Notes: generated from the letters alone by a model not told the origin. A DNA stretch of 64,000 nucleotides from Bradyrhizobium sp. CCBAU 53340 (GCF_015291645.1 NZ_CP030055.1:5146001-5210000), one strand, 5' to 3'. Shown: positions 51,957 to 62,145, counted from the stretch's first letter. A program made the numbers and translations.

Positions 51957-53116
51957 CAGTGCCCTCCCATCAGGATGGAGGGATCGCCGATTATGTCGTC
52001 GCGGTCGAGCCCGCGCAGGATTGGCTCGTCGCGGGTCGAGCCGCCGCGCACGAGATCGAATCCCTTGGCCGTTGCGACCAGCGTGATCGCGGCCGCACCG
52101 GAATGGGCGCAGCCCTTGGCACAGCCGGAGACGTGAAGCTGCGCCGCCCCGCCGATGTTTTGCGCAAGTGCCACCGCCAGGGAGCGGGTGTCGGCATGGG
52201 CCTCGCGGCAGCGTGGTGCGCCGCTGCAGGCGATGACACGCAGCGCCGGATCGTAGGCCTCGGTGATCAGGCCTGATGCTGACGGCATCGTCCGCTTGCC
52301 CTCGCTCAGAACCATCCGCCACGGCGTCATCCGCAGCGCATGCCCGCAAACAGAGAGCTGATTGAGCGTCGTGTGCGGCATCTGCCCGAAGGCGATGCCG
52401 ACCATGGCGCCTTGCGGATAAAGGCCAGGTCGCGCGGCGGCCATGATCGGCGCAGGCTCCGCCTCGCCCCGCAGCGCCTCGGGCAATGTTGCCCCGGCCG
52501 TAAGATGCGTTGCCATGCGCCCTCGTCCATCCCTGACGCCTGACGCGGCGAACCAGCGCGCGACCGCAAGTGCGGTAGCCACGGCCTCGCCGCGCGCGGT
52601 GCCGCGGCCGAGCGCGGCGCCGTCCGCGCGCACCATGAGACCGCCAGCAGCGTCACGCTCGATCCGCACATCGGCAGAATTGCCAGCGAGCACGCGTGAG
52701 GTGCCATCGTCGATGGCGAACCCGAATTTGGTCGGCAGTTCCAGCCTCGAGTCCGCCAGCGCCTCTTCCAGCTCGGCGGCGAGCGCCTGGGTCTCGTCAC
52801 CCTCGCGCCAGAACGGCGTGACCAGGATGTTGCGGCGGGATTCGGTGTCTGCGTCAGGATCGAGCAGCGTCAGTTGTGCGAGCCCATCGACGAGCGACCG
52901 ATGGCTGGACTCGCTGACACCCCTGATCTGAAGATTGGCCCGGCTGGTCACGTCGATCAGACCATTGCCGTGGCGCTCGGCGAGATGCGCGAGCCCGGAA
53001 ATCTGTGCGGCATCGAGCCGGCCGCCGAACGGGCGCACGCGGACCACGAGCCCGTCGCCCGATTGCATCGGCCGCAGCGCGCCCGGACACCAGCCCTTGA
53101 TCGTGGCCGCGCTCAT
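51956..53116 (-). CDS. cobG: Precorrin-3B synthase
   Basis: 386 residues. It is related to sulfite/nitrite reductases: the N-terminal ferredoxin-like half has DVTSRANLQIRG and the C-terminal cluster site has ACSGAPRCREAHADTR and VSGCAKGCAHSG, whose four Cys bind the [4Fe-4S] cluster. CobG hydroxylates precorrin-3A with O2, so the gene marks the oxygen-dependent pathway. Four-base overlap with cobN. Confidence 0.93.
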   Translation of the reverse strand: MSAATIKGWCPGALRPMQSGDGLVVRVRPFGGRLDAAQISGLAHLAERHGNGLIDVTSRANLQIRGVSESSHRSLVDGLAQLTLLDPDADTESRRNILVTPFWREGDETQALAAELEEALADSRLELPTKFGFAIDDGTSRVLAGNSADVRIERDAAGGLMVRADGAALGRGTARGEAVATALAVARWFAASGVRDGRGRMATHLTAGATLPEALRGEAEPAPIMAAARPGLYPQGAMVGIAFGQMPHTTLNQLSVCGHALRMTPWRMVLSEGKRTMPSASGLITEAYDPALRVIACSGAPRCREAHADTRSLAVALAQNIGGAAQLHVSGCAKGCAHSGAAAITLVATAKGFDLVRGGSTRDEPILRGLDRDDIIGDPSILMGGH

Positions 53117-56100
53117 GAGGCCTCCTTCAGCGAGGCCGCAATCGAATTGCGGCGCGTCCGCCAGAGCGAGGCCTCGTGCAGGCGCGTGAAGCAGGTCTCC
53201 ATTGCGGCCAGCGCCGCCGGATTTTCGCGCGCCATGAAGGCACGGACGTCTGCGTCGCCGAGCGTCGCATCATAATAGAGGTCGAACAGATGCGGCGGCA
53301 CGGCGCCGGCGAGATGGGCGAACGCGGCCATGTGCTCCAGCGTCGCCGATATCTCGGCGGCGCCGCGAAATCCGTGGCGCATCATGCCGACGATCCAGGC
53401 CGGATTGGCGGCGCGCGCCCGGACGACGCGGGAGATTTCCTCGGTCAGCGTGCGCGCATGCGGCTGGTCGGGGCGTGTCGTGTCGAGGTGATAGAGCGAC
53501 AGCCCTGATGTGCCGAGATGTGCGGCCGCCGCGGCGATGCCGGCTTCATGCGCGGCATAATCTGCGGCGAGCAAAAGATCGGTCTCAGGCAGATCCTGGG
53601 CGTGGACGAACGCATCGGCAGATGCGAGCCGCTGCTCGATGCCGGCGCGATCAGGCCTGATCTCGCCATCGGCGGAGAAGGCCCAGGACGATGCCGACAG
53701 CCAGGCTTCGCCCGCCGCATCACGCGTCTCCGATGTGAAGGCGTCAGGGATCGCGGAGAGGCCGACACCGTATTGTCCGGGGCGCGGCGCGAACACGCGC
53801 GAGATGCGGTGACGATAGGGATTTTCGTCGCCCTCCTCCTCGCGCGTTGCCAGCGCTTCAGAGGCGGCTTCGAACATCTGCGCAAGGCCCGCGAAGACAT
53901 CGCGGAACAGGCCCGATACGCGCAGCGTCACGTCGATGCGGGGACGGCCGAGCTCGGCCGGCGTGATGATGTCGTAGCCGGTGACGCGGCCGGAGGCGTG
54001 GTCCCAGCGCGGCGCGAGGCCGGCCAGATGCAGCGCCATCGCGAACTCCTCGCCCGCAGTGCGCATCGTCGCGGAACCCCAGAGATCAACAATGAGGCCC
54101 TTCGGCCAGTCGCCGTGGTCCTGCAAATGACGGCGGAGCAGCTCTTCGGCGAGTTTTATTCCCTGCGCATGCGCCGACGGTGTCGGCACCGCGCGTGGAT
54201 CGACGGCAAAGAGATTGCGTCCCGTCGGCAGCACGTCCTGCCGCCCGCGATAGGGAGAGCCCGACGGCCCCGGCGCAACGCGTTGTCCTGCGAGCGCGGC
54301 ACGCAACGCGTCCCGCTCGGCATCACCACAGGCGCCGCGGCCGAACACGTGCAGGCCGTCGCCGAACTGGCTTTCCTTGAGGTCGCAGACGAAGCGATCG
54401 ATCCGTAGGATCGCTTCGGCCGGCGCGGCGGAGGCATCGAGCCCGAGATCCTCTTCGAGGCCTGCAGCGCGCGCTTCGTCGCGGATCGCGGCGATCAGAC
54501 GCTGGCGGCGAGCGGGGTCGAGTCCATCGGCGGTGGAATATTCGTCGAGCAGGCGTTCGAGCCGGCGCAAGCCTTCGGGTATCGCCGATTGCTCGAGCGG
54601 CGGCGGCAGATGGCCGACGGTGACGGCGCCGATCCGCCGCTTGGCCTGCGCGGCTTCGCCGGGGTCATTGACGATGAAGGGATAGATCACAGGGAGATCG
54701 CCGATCAGCGCTTCTGGCCAGCAAGCGGCCGACAGCGCCACGGATTTTCCGGGCAGCCATTCCAGCGTGCCATGCGCCCCCATATGCACGAGGGCATCAG
54801 TGCCCTGTTCACGGAGCCAGAGATAGAACGCGACATAGCCATGGCGGGGCGTGCGCGCGAGATCGTGATAGTCGGAATCACGCGTCGTCGCATCGCCGCG
54901 CTCCGGCTGGACCGCGATGATCGACCGGCCGCATGGGATCGCAGCGAAGTAGAACACGCCATCGCGGCAGCTCGGATCGCTCTCCGGCGGGCCCCAGGCT
55001 TGCGCGAGATCGTCCTGCAAACCTTGCGGAAGCTGCGAGAGCGCCGCACGGTAGTCTGCGACGCTCCACGTCAACGTCCGCTTCAGCAACGTCTCGCCGA
55101 GTGCATGCACCGGCGCAACATCAAAGCGGGCCTCCCCGAGATCCGCCACCAGCGCTTCGACCGACGCCAGCGCATCGAGACCGACCGCATGCGCAATCTG
55201 GTGCGGACGGCCGGGATAGTTCGACACGACGATGGCCAACCGTTTCTCGGCAGCCGGCTTCCCGGCAAGCTTCCGCCACGCAGCGACGCGGGCGACGACC
55301 GCCTTCACGCGCTCTTCATCCGGCCGATGGGCCAGATGCGAGAATTGCAGATCGGGGTCGCGCAGCGAAGCCGATTTGAAGCTCACCACGCCTGCGAACA
55401 GTCGGCCGTCCACCTCGGGCAGCACCACATGCATCGCAAGATCGCCCGGCGACAGGCCGCGCAGCGACTCCGACCAATCCTCGCGCCGCGCCGACGAGAG
55501 CGCGACCTGGAAAACTGGACATGGCGCGGCATCGAACGGCGTCGTGCCATCATCGCCCATTGCCGAGAACGCGGTCGCGTTGATGATCGCGGCCGGAGGA
55601 TTTTGGGCGAAATGCGCCCGCAGCCAATCCGCGACGCCCGCAGCCTTCAGCGACGTCACGAACACGCCGTACGCCTCAAATCCCTTCTCGCGCAGCGCGG
55701 CGATCAACGCATCGACGGGTCCTGTATCCGCGGCGGTGAGATAGGAACGATAGAACGCCACCAGCGCGCGCGGCTTTCCCTGGCTCGCCACTGGTGCTAC
55801 GATCACACCGCGTGCGGGATCGTAAAAGCCCATCTCGGGCACGCTCATCTCGCCGGTGACCGGGCCGGCATAGAGGCCCGAGGCCAGCGCGAGCTGCGCG
55901 ATCGCGGCCTGCGCCGCGATCGGGCCGCCGGTGTCGCAGAGCACCTTGAGCCGACGCAGCGTCGAGACCGGCAAGGTCGAGTACGCGTCCAGCCTGATGT
56001 CGTCGCGGCCATCGGCGGGCAGCACCGCCAGCACGATGCCACGGTCTTTTGCCAGTTGCTGGAGCGCCGCCAGCCCGTACGGCCAATAGGACTCACCGCC

Positions 56101-56361
56101 GATCAGTCGCACCAGAATGCCACGCGCCTGCGGCAGCGTGCGCTCGATATAGGTGTCGACCGACAGCGGATGACGCAGCTCCGCGAGATTGGCGAGCCGC
56201 AGCGACGGCAGGCTGTCGCGGCCACGCCGCCAGCCCGCTGCAAACGCCGCAAGATCGGAATCCGAGAACGAGAGCACCACGAGATCGGCCGGGTCTTGGC
56301 CGATGTCCCTTGGCGTCGCGGTCTCTTCAAGACCGCGGCTCTCGCGGAAGACGACGTGCAT
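53113..56361 (-). CDS. cobN: Cobaltochelatase subunit CobN
   Basis: 1082 residues, within the range of alphaproteobacterial CobN (Pseudomonas denitrificans CobN is longer, near 1275). The signature HMGAHGTLEWLPGK and nearby conserved segments (PVIYPFIVNDPGEAAQAKRR; GSPYRGRQDVLPTGRNLFAVDP) match the CobN/BchH family. With the ATPase subunits CobS and CobT, which are not in this window, it inserts cobalt into hydrogenobyrinic acid a,c-diamide. The ATG at 56361 overlaps the cobW stop by one base (TGATG); a longer upstream frame lies inside cobW and is not family-like. Confidence 0.95.
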   Translation of the reverse strand: MHVVFRESRGLEETATPRDIGQDPADLVVLSFSDSDLAAFAAGWRRGRDSLPSLRLANLAELRHPLSVDTYIERTLPQARGILVRLIGGESYWPYGLAALQQLAKDRGIVLAVLPADGRDDIRLDAYSTLPVSTLRRLKVLCDTGGPIAAQAAIAQLALASGLYAGPVTGEMSVPEMGFYDPARGVIVAPVASQGKPRALVAFYRSYLTAADTGPVDALIAALREKGFEAYGVFVTSLKAAGVADWLRAHFAQNPPAAIINATAFSAMGDDGTTPFDAAPCPVFQVALSSARREDWSESLRGLSPGDLAMHVVLPEVDGRLFAGVVSFKSASLRDPDLQFSHLAHRPDEERVKAVVARVAAWRKLAGKPAAEKRLAIVVSNYPGRPHQIAHAVGLDALASVEALVADLGEARFDVAPVHALGETLLKRTLTWSVADYRAALSQLPQGLQDDLAQAWGPPESDPSCRDGVFYFAAIPCGRSIIAVQPERGDATTRDSDYHDLARTPRHGYVAFYLWLREQGTDALVHMGAHGTLEWLPGKSVALSAACWPEALIGDLPVIYPFIVNDPGEAAQAKRRIGAVTVGHLPPPLEQSAIPEGLRRLERLLDEYSTADGLDPARRQRLIAAIRDEARAAGLEEDLGLDASAAPAEAILRIDRFVCDLKESQFGDGLHVFGRGACGDAERDALRAALAGQRVAPGPSGSPYRGRQDVLPTGRNLFAVDPRAVPTPSAHAQGIKLAEELLRRHLQDHGDWPKGLIVDLWGSATMRTAGEEFAMALHLAGLAPRWDHASGRVTGYDIITPAELGRPRIDVTLRVSGLFRDVFAGLAQMFEAASEALATREEEGDENPYRHRISRVFAPRPGQYGVGLSAIPDAFTSETRDAAGEAWLSASSWAFSADGEIRPDRAGIEQRLASADAFVHAQDLPETDLLLAADYAAHEAGIAAAAAHLGTSGLSLYHLDTTRPDQPHARTLTEEISRVVRARAANPAWIVGMMRHGFRGAAEISATLEHMAAFAHLAGAVPPHLFDLYYDATLGDADVRAFMARENPAALAAMETCFTRLHEASLWRTRRNSIAASLKEAS

Positions 56362-57395
56362 CAAATGCCTAGTCCTGACCTGATTGCGGCCTCGTCGATA
56401 TCGCCATGCTCGCCGATCACGACGAGCTTCGATTGCCTGTTGCCCGTGCCCCATGGCTTGTCGAACTGGTGGCGCACGCGCTCGCCAACCGCTTGCAACA
56501 ATAGCCGCATCGGCTTGCCCGCGACTGCGATATAGCCTTTTACGCGCAGCACGTTTTGCTCACGCGCCAGCTTCTGCACCGATGCGACCAGCGCGTCGAC
56601 GTCAGTCACTTCAGGAAGATCGATCACGACAGAATTGAAATCATCGTGCTCGTGATCCTCCTCGCCGTCATGATGCGAGGGACGTGCGGCGAGATCGTTC
56701 TCGGCGGCGGCGCCGAGGCCGAGGATGACGCGCGCGTCGATCGCACCATCGGTGATGGGCAGCATCGGCACGCGGCGCGGCATCTCCGCGGTGATCGCGG
56801 CCTTGGCGGCCTCGATGCCCGCAGCGCCCGCGAGATCGGCCTTGGTCAGCAGCACGATATCGGCGCAGGCGATCTGGTCCTCGAACACTTCCGACAGCGG
56901 CGTCTCGTGATCGAGACTTTCGTCCGCCGCGCGTTGCGCTTCGACAGCATCCGGGTCCGGCGCGAAGCGGCCTGCGGCGACGGCCTCGGCATCGACGAGC
57001 GCGATCACGCCGTCGACCGTGATGCGCGAGCGGATCTCCGGCCAGTCGAACGCCTTCAGCAGTGGCTTCGGCAGCGCGAGGCCCGAGGTCTCGATCAGGA
57101 TGTGATCCGGCCGCACCGGCCGCGCCAAGAGCTGCTCCATGGTCGGAATGAAATCGTCGGCGACGGTGCAGCAGATGCAGCCATTGGCGAGCTCGACGAT
57201 GTTCTCTTCCGGACAATTCGCGTCGGCGCAGGACTTCAGGATCTCGCCGTCGACACCCTCGCTGCCGAACTCGTTGACGAGCACTGCGAGCTTCTTGCCG
57301 CCCGCATTGGTCAGCAGATGCTGGATCAGCGTGGTCTTGCCGGAGCCGAGAAAGCCGGTGACCACGGTCACAGGGACTTTTGCGAGCGAGTTCAT
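56361..57395 (-). CDS. cobW: CobW family GTP-dependent metallochaperone
   Basis: 344 residues. Walker A GFLGSGKTTLIQHLL (14-28), switch NEFGSEGVDGEIL, metal-binding CxCC (Cys73, 75, 76 in NGCICCTVADDF), DHILIETSGLALP, and TKADLAGA for guanine recognition. A His/Asp/Glu-rich loop (HHDGEEDHEHDD) separates the C-terminal domain. CobW is thought to load Co(II) for the chelatase, which fits its place directly before cobN. Its start overlaps the DUF1636 stop by four bases. Confidence 0.95.
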   Translation of the reverse strand: MNSLAKVPVTVVTGFLGSGKTTLIQHLLTNAGGKKLAVLVNEFGSEGVDGEILKSCADANCPEENIVELANGCICCTVADDFIPTMEQLLARPVRPDHILIETSGLALPKPLLKAFDWPEIRSRITVDGVIALVDAEAVAAGRFAPDPDAVEAQRAADESLDHETPLSEVFEDQIACADIVLLTKADLAGAAGIEAAKAAITAEMPRRVPMLPITDGAIDARVILGLGAAAENDLAARPSHHDGEEDHEHDDFNSVVIDLPEVTDVDALVASVQKLAREQNVLRVKGYIAVAGKPMRLLLQAVGERVRHQFDKPWGTGNRQSKLVVIGEHGDIDEAAIRSGLGI

Positions 57396-57766
57396 TCGGC
57401 GGCCTCCGGCAACACGGCGATGGGGGGAATGCGGGCAAGCGACTGCTTGCGGAAGATTTCAGGCCGGCTACGCCAGGGCACGAGACCATCGGGCGCGGCA
57501 GCATAGGCGGCGGCGCCCGCGACAACGTCCTGCGCGTTGGCATCCGACAGCCGGCCATAGACATAGGACCAGCGGCCGGGCGCGCTGAGCGCGACCGAGC
57601 AGCCCTGGCTGCATGCAGACAGGCATTCGACGGGAACCACGCTGACGCCGTCAGGCACGCCGGCCTCAAGGATCGCACCATGCAGGCGCTTGCCGGGCGT
57701 GGTCTCGCCCTCGCCGAGCGTCTGGCCGGCGCGGCAGGTGATGCAGACGTGCAGTGTAACGGTCAT
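57392..57766 (-). CDS. DUF1636 (ferredoxin-like, thioredoxin-fold) metal-binding protein
   Basis: 124 codons from the ATG at 57766, with AGAGG upstream. Five Cys are visible: Cys8 and Cys11 (HVCITCRAG) and Cys48, 52 and 56 (ECLSACSQGCSVAL), an arrangement like thioredoxin-fold [2Fe-2S] ferredoxins. DUF1636 proteins are found with cobW/cobN; their role is unproven, perhaps electron or metal transfer during cobalt insertion. It is the first gene after the cobalamin riboswitch. Confidence 0.85.
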   Translation of the reverse strand: MTVTLHVCITCRAGQTLGEGETTPGKRLHGAILEAGVPDGVSVVPVECLSACSQGCSVALSAPGRWSYVYGRLSDANAQDVVAGAAAYAAAPDGLVPWRSRPEIFRKQSLARIPPIAVLPEAAE

Positions 57767-57877
57767 CGCCTCTTCCAGAAGTATCAGCGGGAGGCGAAGA
57801 GGCCCACGAACCGTTCTTGCGAAGGCCCGTTTCCCCGTCGCGGAACACCCCGTCCGCCGGTCCAAAAATCGTCCACG

Positions 57878-58080
57878 TTGGCAGGTCTCCCGGCTTGCGG
57901 AGCAGGGCTTTGCCCTTCGATCCCCGCCTTCCCGATTCCCCTGGGGGGATCAGTGGCTTTGGGCATCTCTCCGGTCACGGTCGCGGGGGCGGCTGCATTT
58001 TGGACCCAAATCTTGCCGATTCGGACCCTATCGCATTCCCTCTTCGCCTGTCATAGGACAGGAACCAACGCCGGGCCACC
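57878..58080 (-). promoter_or_regulatory. Cobalamin (AdoCbl) riboswitch
   Basis: On the minus strand from 58080 downward I see, in order: the start with GGTTCC; AGAGGGAAT; the GC-rich GCAGCCGCCCCCGCGACCGTGA core (equivalent to the conserved CCCCCGCAACTGTAA, slightly diverged); GCCACTG; CGGGAAGGCGG; and the 3' B12 box CGGGAGACCTGCC (57893-57880). Order and spacing match the known class. It lies 112 bases before the DUF1636 start, so high cobalamin should turn off the whole minus-strand cob operon. I could not decide between a terminator and ribosome-site sequestration in the remaining leader. Confidence 0.93.
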
Positions 58081-58124
58081 ATTTGCCCCCGGCTGCCTCT
58101 TGTCAAGCCGAAGGACCGGATACG

Positions 58125-58784
58125 ATGACGCCTGAACCGGAGCCCCAAACGGCCGACGAAACCGACGCCAAGACTGCTGTCACGACCGATGCCAAGCACG
58201 CCGCGAAAATGGCCAAGATCAAGGTCGCCCGCGACAAGATCATGGCGACCAAGAGCGGCGAAAAGGGCCTCATCATCGTCCATACTGGCGCCGGCAAGGG
58301 CAAGTCGTCCTCGGCCTTCGGCATGATCGTGCGCTGCGTCGCGCATGGCTTCCCCTGCGCGGTCGTGCAGTTCATCAAGGGCGCCTGGGATACCGGCGAG
58401 CGGCGCCTGCTCACCGGCCATTTCGGCGAGCTCTGCCAATTCCACGCGATGGGCGAAGGTTTTACCTGGGAGACGCAGGATCGCGCCCGCGACATTGCGG
58501 CCGCGCGCGCCGGTTGGGAGAAGGCCAAGGAATTGATCGCGGATGAACGGCTGCGCATGGTCGTGCTCGACGAGATCAATATCGCGCTGCGCTACGACTA
58601 TCTCGACATCGCGGAGGTCGTCGATTTCCTGAAGACGTCGAAGCCGCCAATGACGCATGTCGTGCTCACCGGACGCAATGCCAAGGACGAGCTGATCGAG
58701 ATCGCCGATCTCGTCACTGAGATGACGCTGGTGAAACATCCATTCCGTTCCGGCATCAAGGCGCAAGCCGGCGTCGAGTTCTGA
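58125..58784 (+). CDS. cobO: Corrinoid adenosyltransferase (CobO/BtuR type)
   Basis: 219 residues. An N-terminal acidic/Lys-rich extension (1-45) is followed by P-loop [48 protein letters not shown], and [21 protein letters not shown], the CobO/BtuR pattern. It attaches 5'-deoxyadenosine to Co(I). AAGGA precedes the ATG at 58125. It diverges from the riboswitch operon with only 45 bases between the start codon and the riboswitch 5' end, so its own promoter must overlap the antisense of the riboswitch. Confidence 0.95.
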   Translation: MTPEPEPQTADETDAKTAVTTDAKHAAKMAKIKVARDKIMATKSGEKGLIIVHTGAGKGKSSSAFGMIVRCVAHGFPCAVVQFIKGAWDTGERRLLTGHFGELCQFHAMGEGFTWETQDRARDIAAARAGWEKAKELIADERLRMVVLDEINIALRYDYLDIAEVVDFLKTSKPPMTHVVLTGRNAKDELIEIADLVTEMTLVKHPFRSGIKAQAGVEF

Positions 58785-58789
58785 ATTCG

Positions 58790-60238
58790 ATGACACGCGC
58801 GCTGATGATCCAGGGGGCCGGCTCGGACGTGGGCAAGTCGCTCATCGTCACCGGCCTCGCACGCGCCTTCACGCGACGCGGCTTGCGCGTGCTGCCCTTC
58901 AAGCCGCAGAACATGTCGAACAACGCGGCCGTCACCGTCGATGGCGGCGAGATCGGCCGCGCGCAGGCGTTGCAGGCGCTCGCTGCCGGCGTCGAGCCAC
59001 ACACCGACATGAATCCGGTGCTGCTCAAGCCCGAGACCGACGTCGGCGCGCAGGTGATCGTGCATGGAAAGCGCATCGCGACCGCGCGCGCGCGTGAATA
59101 TGCGGCGATGAAGCCTTCGTTGATGGGCGCGGTGCTGGAGAGTTTTGAGCGGCTGAAGGCGCGCGCTGATCTGGTGCTGGTCGAGGGCGCCGGCAGCCCG
59201 GCCGAGGTCAATCTGCGCAAGGCCGACATTGCCAATATGGGCTTTGCGCGCAAGGCCGACGTGCCGGTCGTGCTGGTCGGCGACATCGACCGCGGCGGCG
59301 TGATCGCCCAGCTCGTCGGCATCAAGACCGTGATCGACCCTGACGATGCCGCGATGATCCAGGGTTTCGTCATCAACAAGTTTCGCGGCGACCCCACGCT
59401 GTTCGACGATGGCTATCGACTGATCGAACAGAAAACGTCATGGCGCGGTCTTGGCGTGCTGCCCTGGTTCGCACGCGCCGGCGAATTGCCAGCCGAGGAT
59501 GCACTGGGTCTGCGCGATGCGCGCAAGCCTGGCCAGACCAAGGTAGCTTGCCTCGCGCTGTCGCGGATCGCCAATTTCGACGATCTCGATCCGCTGAAGC
59601 TCGAGCCTTCAGTTGATCTCGTGATGGTGCGTCCGGGTGAAGCGATCCCTGGCGACGTCCGCCTCGTCATCATCCCCGGCTCAAAGTCCACCCGCGGCGA
59701 TCTCGCCTTCCTGCGCGCGCAGGGCTGGGACATCGACCTGCTCGCGCATCACCGCAGGGGCGGCCGTGTGCTCGGCCTCTGCGGCGGCTATCAGATGCTC
59801 GGGCGCAGCGTCGCCGACCCCGAAGGAATCGAAGGCCCCGCGGGCGACACGCAGGGCCTCGGGCTTCTGGATGTCGAGACGGTCATGAGCCCGCAGAAGA
59901 CACTGACACGCGTTGCGGCTGTGCACGCGGCGACGGATCAGCCGATCCAGGCTTACGAAATCCACATCGGCCGCACCGATGGACCGGATCGCGCGCGGCC
60001 GTTTGCGACACTGAACGGGGAGCCAGAAGGGGCGATCTCCCGGGATGGCCGTGTGCAGGGCAGCTATCTGCACGGCCTGTTCACGTCGGATGAGTTCCGC
60101 AAGGCGTATCTGGCCAAGCTCGACATTTCCGGGGGCGATGAGCCCTACCATGCAAGGGTCGAGAGCGCGCTCGATGCGCTGGCCGATCACATCGAAAAGC
60201 ATCTCGACGTCGAAGGCCTGCTCGCGCTAGCGCGCTAG
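58790..60238 (+). CDS. cobQ: Cobyric acid synthase
   Basis: 482 residues. The N-terminal ATP-binding domain starts [20 protein letters not shown] and has [15 protein letters not shown]. The glutaminase domain has [13 protein letters not shown] with the catalytic Cys and the C-terminal His in [11 protein letters not shown]. It amidates side chains b, d, e and g of adenosylcobyrinic a,c-diamide. It starts five bases after cobO and overlaps cobD by 12 bases tail to tail. Confidence 0.95.
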   Translation: MTRALMIQGAGSDVGKSLIVTGLARAFTRRGLRVLPFKPQNMSNNAAVTVDGGEIGRAQALQALAAGVEPHTDMNPVLLKPETDVGAQVIVHGKRIATARAREYAAMKPSLMGAVLESFERLKARADLVLVEGAGSPAEVNLRKADIANMGFARKADVPVVLVGDIDRGGVIAQLVGIKTVIDPDDAAMIQGFVINKFRGDPTLFDDGYRLIEQKTSWRGLGVLPWFARAGELPAEDALGLRDARKPGQTKVACLALSRIANFDDLDPLKLEPSVDLVMVRPGEAIPGDVRLVIIPGSKSTRGDLAFLRAQGWDIDLLAHHRRGGRVLGLCGGYQMLGRSVADPEGIEGPAGDTQGLGLLDVETVMSPQKTLTRVAAVHAATDQPIQAYEIHIGRTDGPDRARPFATLNGEPEGAISRDGRVQGSYLHGLFTSDEFRKAYLAKLDISGGDEPYHARVESALDALADHIEKHLDVEGLLALAR

Positions 60239-61207
60239 CACCTCGGCAAGGCGTGTCCACTCGGTTTCGCTGCCCGGAAGCCCGAGGCGCAGCCACGAGG
60301 GATTTTGCTTGAAGATGCGGGACCAGATTTGGCCACGCGCAAGCTTGTCCAACGCGGCGCGTGCATCCGGCATTTCGTAGAGACGAAACAGTGGCGCACC
60401 GCCAACCAGCCGCCAGCCTTGCGATTGCGCCATCTCGTCGAGACGAAGGCAGTCGCGCGCAAGCCGCGCTGACGTCGCCTTGGCCCAGGCATCGTCACGC
60501 AAGGCACGGCAGCCGATCGCGATCGCCGCACCCGACACCGGCCATGGACCTGACGCCGCCGCGAGCTTGGCGATATCATCGGCATGGCCGCTCGCGAAGC
60601 CGAGCCGCAGGCCGGCAAGACCATAAAACTTTCCGAACGAGCGCAGGATCAGCAATCCCGGCCGCCCCGCTTCCGAAGCGAGCGAGAGAGCGGGAACGGC
60701 ATCGACAAAGCTCTCGTCGATGACGAGGTAACCGACGCGCGGCAACAGCGCGAGCAGATCCTTCCGCTCGTGCCGGCGGCCGTCGGGATTGTTGGGATTG
60801 ACGACGATGGCGAGGTTCGCCCCCACCAGCGCATCGAGCTCCCTCACCTCCTCGACCTGCCATCCCGCGACGGTCAGAACCGGCGCATATTCGTTGTAGG
60901 TCGGCGCAAGGATGCGGGCCAGCCCACGCGGCGCGAGCTGCGGCAGCAATTGAATGGCGGCCTGCGCGCCGCCCATCGCTACGATCGGCGCGCTTGTACC
61001 ATAAGCGTGCCGCGCCGCCTGATGCAGAGCCTCGATGTCGGAGCGCGACGGCAGCGCCTGCCAGTGATACGCGTCGATCTCGCCCACGGGATAAGGCAGC
61101 CGGTTGACGCCGGTCGACAGATCGATCCAGTCTTCCGCGCGTCCGCCAAAACGCTGCTGGGCCAGATCGAGATTTCCACCATGCTCGCGCATGCCCCGTT
61201 CTTTCAC
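60227..61207 (-). CDS. cobD: Threonine-phosphate decarboxylase / CobC-type PLP enzyme
   Basis: 326 residues of the aminotransferase class I/II fold. Motifs: [15 protein letters not shown] and [14 protein letters not shown] at the start, [21 protein letters not shown], and the PLP Lys in [17 protein letters not shown]. It makes (R)-1-amino-2-propanol phosphate from threonine phosphate (CobD in Salmonella, CobC in Pseudomonas denitrificans). Four-base overlap with cbiB upstream. Confidence 0.92.
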   Translation of the reverse strand: MKERGMREHGGNLDLAQQRFGGRAEDWIDLSTGVNRLPYPVGEIDAYHWQALPSRSDIEALHQAARHAYGTSAPIVAMGGAQAAIQLLPQLAPRGLARILAPTYNEYAPVLTVAGWQVEEVRELDALVGANLAIVVNPNNPDGRRHERKDLLALLPRVGYLVIDESFVDAVPALSLASEAGRPGLLILRSFGKFYGLAGLRLGFASGHADDIAKLAAASGPWPVSGAAIAIGCRALRDDAWAKATSARLARDCLRLDEMAQSQGWRLVGGAPLFRLYEMPDARAALDKLARGQIWSRIFKQNPSWLRLGLPGSETEWTRLAEVLAR

Positions 61208-62145
61208 GCGAAGGCCAGGATCGCAAGCAGGCCTGCGAGCAACAGCATGGCGCGGCGGTAGATCGCCAGTCCCCCCACGATGTCGGCTGCAAGCGGATTG
61301 CGCGCACCCTCATTGAGCCAGGGCTCGTTCGTAACGTTGCCATGATAGATGCGGGGACCGCTGAGCCGCACGCCCAGCGCGCCGGCCATCGCGGCTTCCG
61401 GCCAGCCCGCATTGGGCGAGCGATGGCGGCGCGCATCGCGCGTCATGCACGACAGCGCCTGGGAGCGCTGCGGCGCAAGCAGCACGAACAAAAATCCGGT
61501 CACGCGCGCCGGAATGAAATTGGCGACATCGTCGATGCGCGCCGCCGCCCAGCCAAACGCTTCGTGGCGCTCGCTGCGATGGCCGATCATGGAATCCAGC
61601 GTGTTGATCGCCTTGTAGCCGAAAATGCCGGGCAGGCCGAACAGCGCGCCCCAGAACGCTGGTGCGACAATGCCGTCAGACGCATTTTCCGCAAGGCTCT
61701 CGATCGCCGCGCGTGCGATTCCGGCTTCATCGAGAGCTGTGGGATCGCGGCCGACGATGCGCGAGACCGCCTCGCGAGCGCCGGCGATGTCGCCGCCCAA
61801 CAGAGGCTTGGCGACCGCGGCGACGTGATCGTGCAGGGAGCGCAGCGCGACCAGCGGCCAAGCCACAATCCCGACCAGCACGATCCGGACCCAACCCGCG
61901 GGAAGAAGCGACTGAAGCAGCCAACCGAGCGCTGCCACGAGCGCGATCACCAGAAGCGCGCCGGCAATGCCCGCGGCGCGGCGGAGCGCCGGCGTGTCCG
62001 GCTCGCGATTCCAGCCACTGTCGATGGCTGCGATCAGCCGGCCGAGCCAGGTCACGGGATGGCCGATCCGCGCGAACAGCCACGACGGCCAGCCCGTGAA
62101 AGCATCCACCGCCATCGCCACCACCATCGCGCCTGCAAAACCCAA
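61204..62145 (-). CDS. cbiB: Adenosylcobinamide-phosphate synthase
   Basis: 313 residues with several membrane helices. Family motifs: HPVTWLGRLIAAIDSGWN, RSLHDHVAAVAKPLLGGDIAGARE in general form, GRDPTALDEAGIARAAIESLAENASDG in general form, and GYKAINTLDSMIGH. It joins aminopropanol phosphate to cobyric acid at the membrane. The ATG at 62145 has only a weak ribosome site; alternatives nearby cannot be excluded. It overlaps cobD by four bases, matching their consecutive roles. Confidence 0.93.
   Translation of the reverse strand: MGFAGAMVVAMAVDAFTGWPSWLFARIGHPVTWLGRLIAAIDSGWNREPDTPALRRAAGIAGALLVIALVAALGWLLQSLLPAGWVRIVLVGIVAWPLVALRSLHDHVAAVAKPLLGGDIAGAREAVSRIVGRDPTALDEAGIARAAIESLAENASDGIVAPAFWGALFGLPGIFGYKAINTLDSMIGHRSERHEAFGWAAARIDDVANFIPARVTGFLFVLLAPQRSQALSCMTRDARRHRSPNAGWPEAAMAGALGVRLSGPRIYHGNVTNEPWLNEGARNPLAADIVGGLAIYRRAMLLLAGLLAILAFA

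Noticed and set aside
54589..56535. 648-codon frame antisense to cobN.
   Set aside because: Same reason: it is the shadow of a conserved gene on the other strand.
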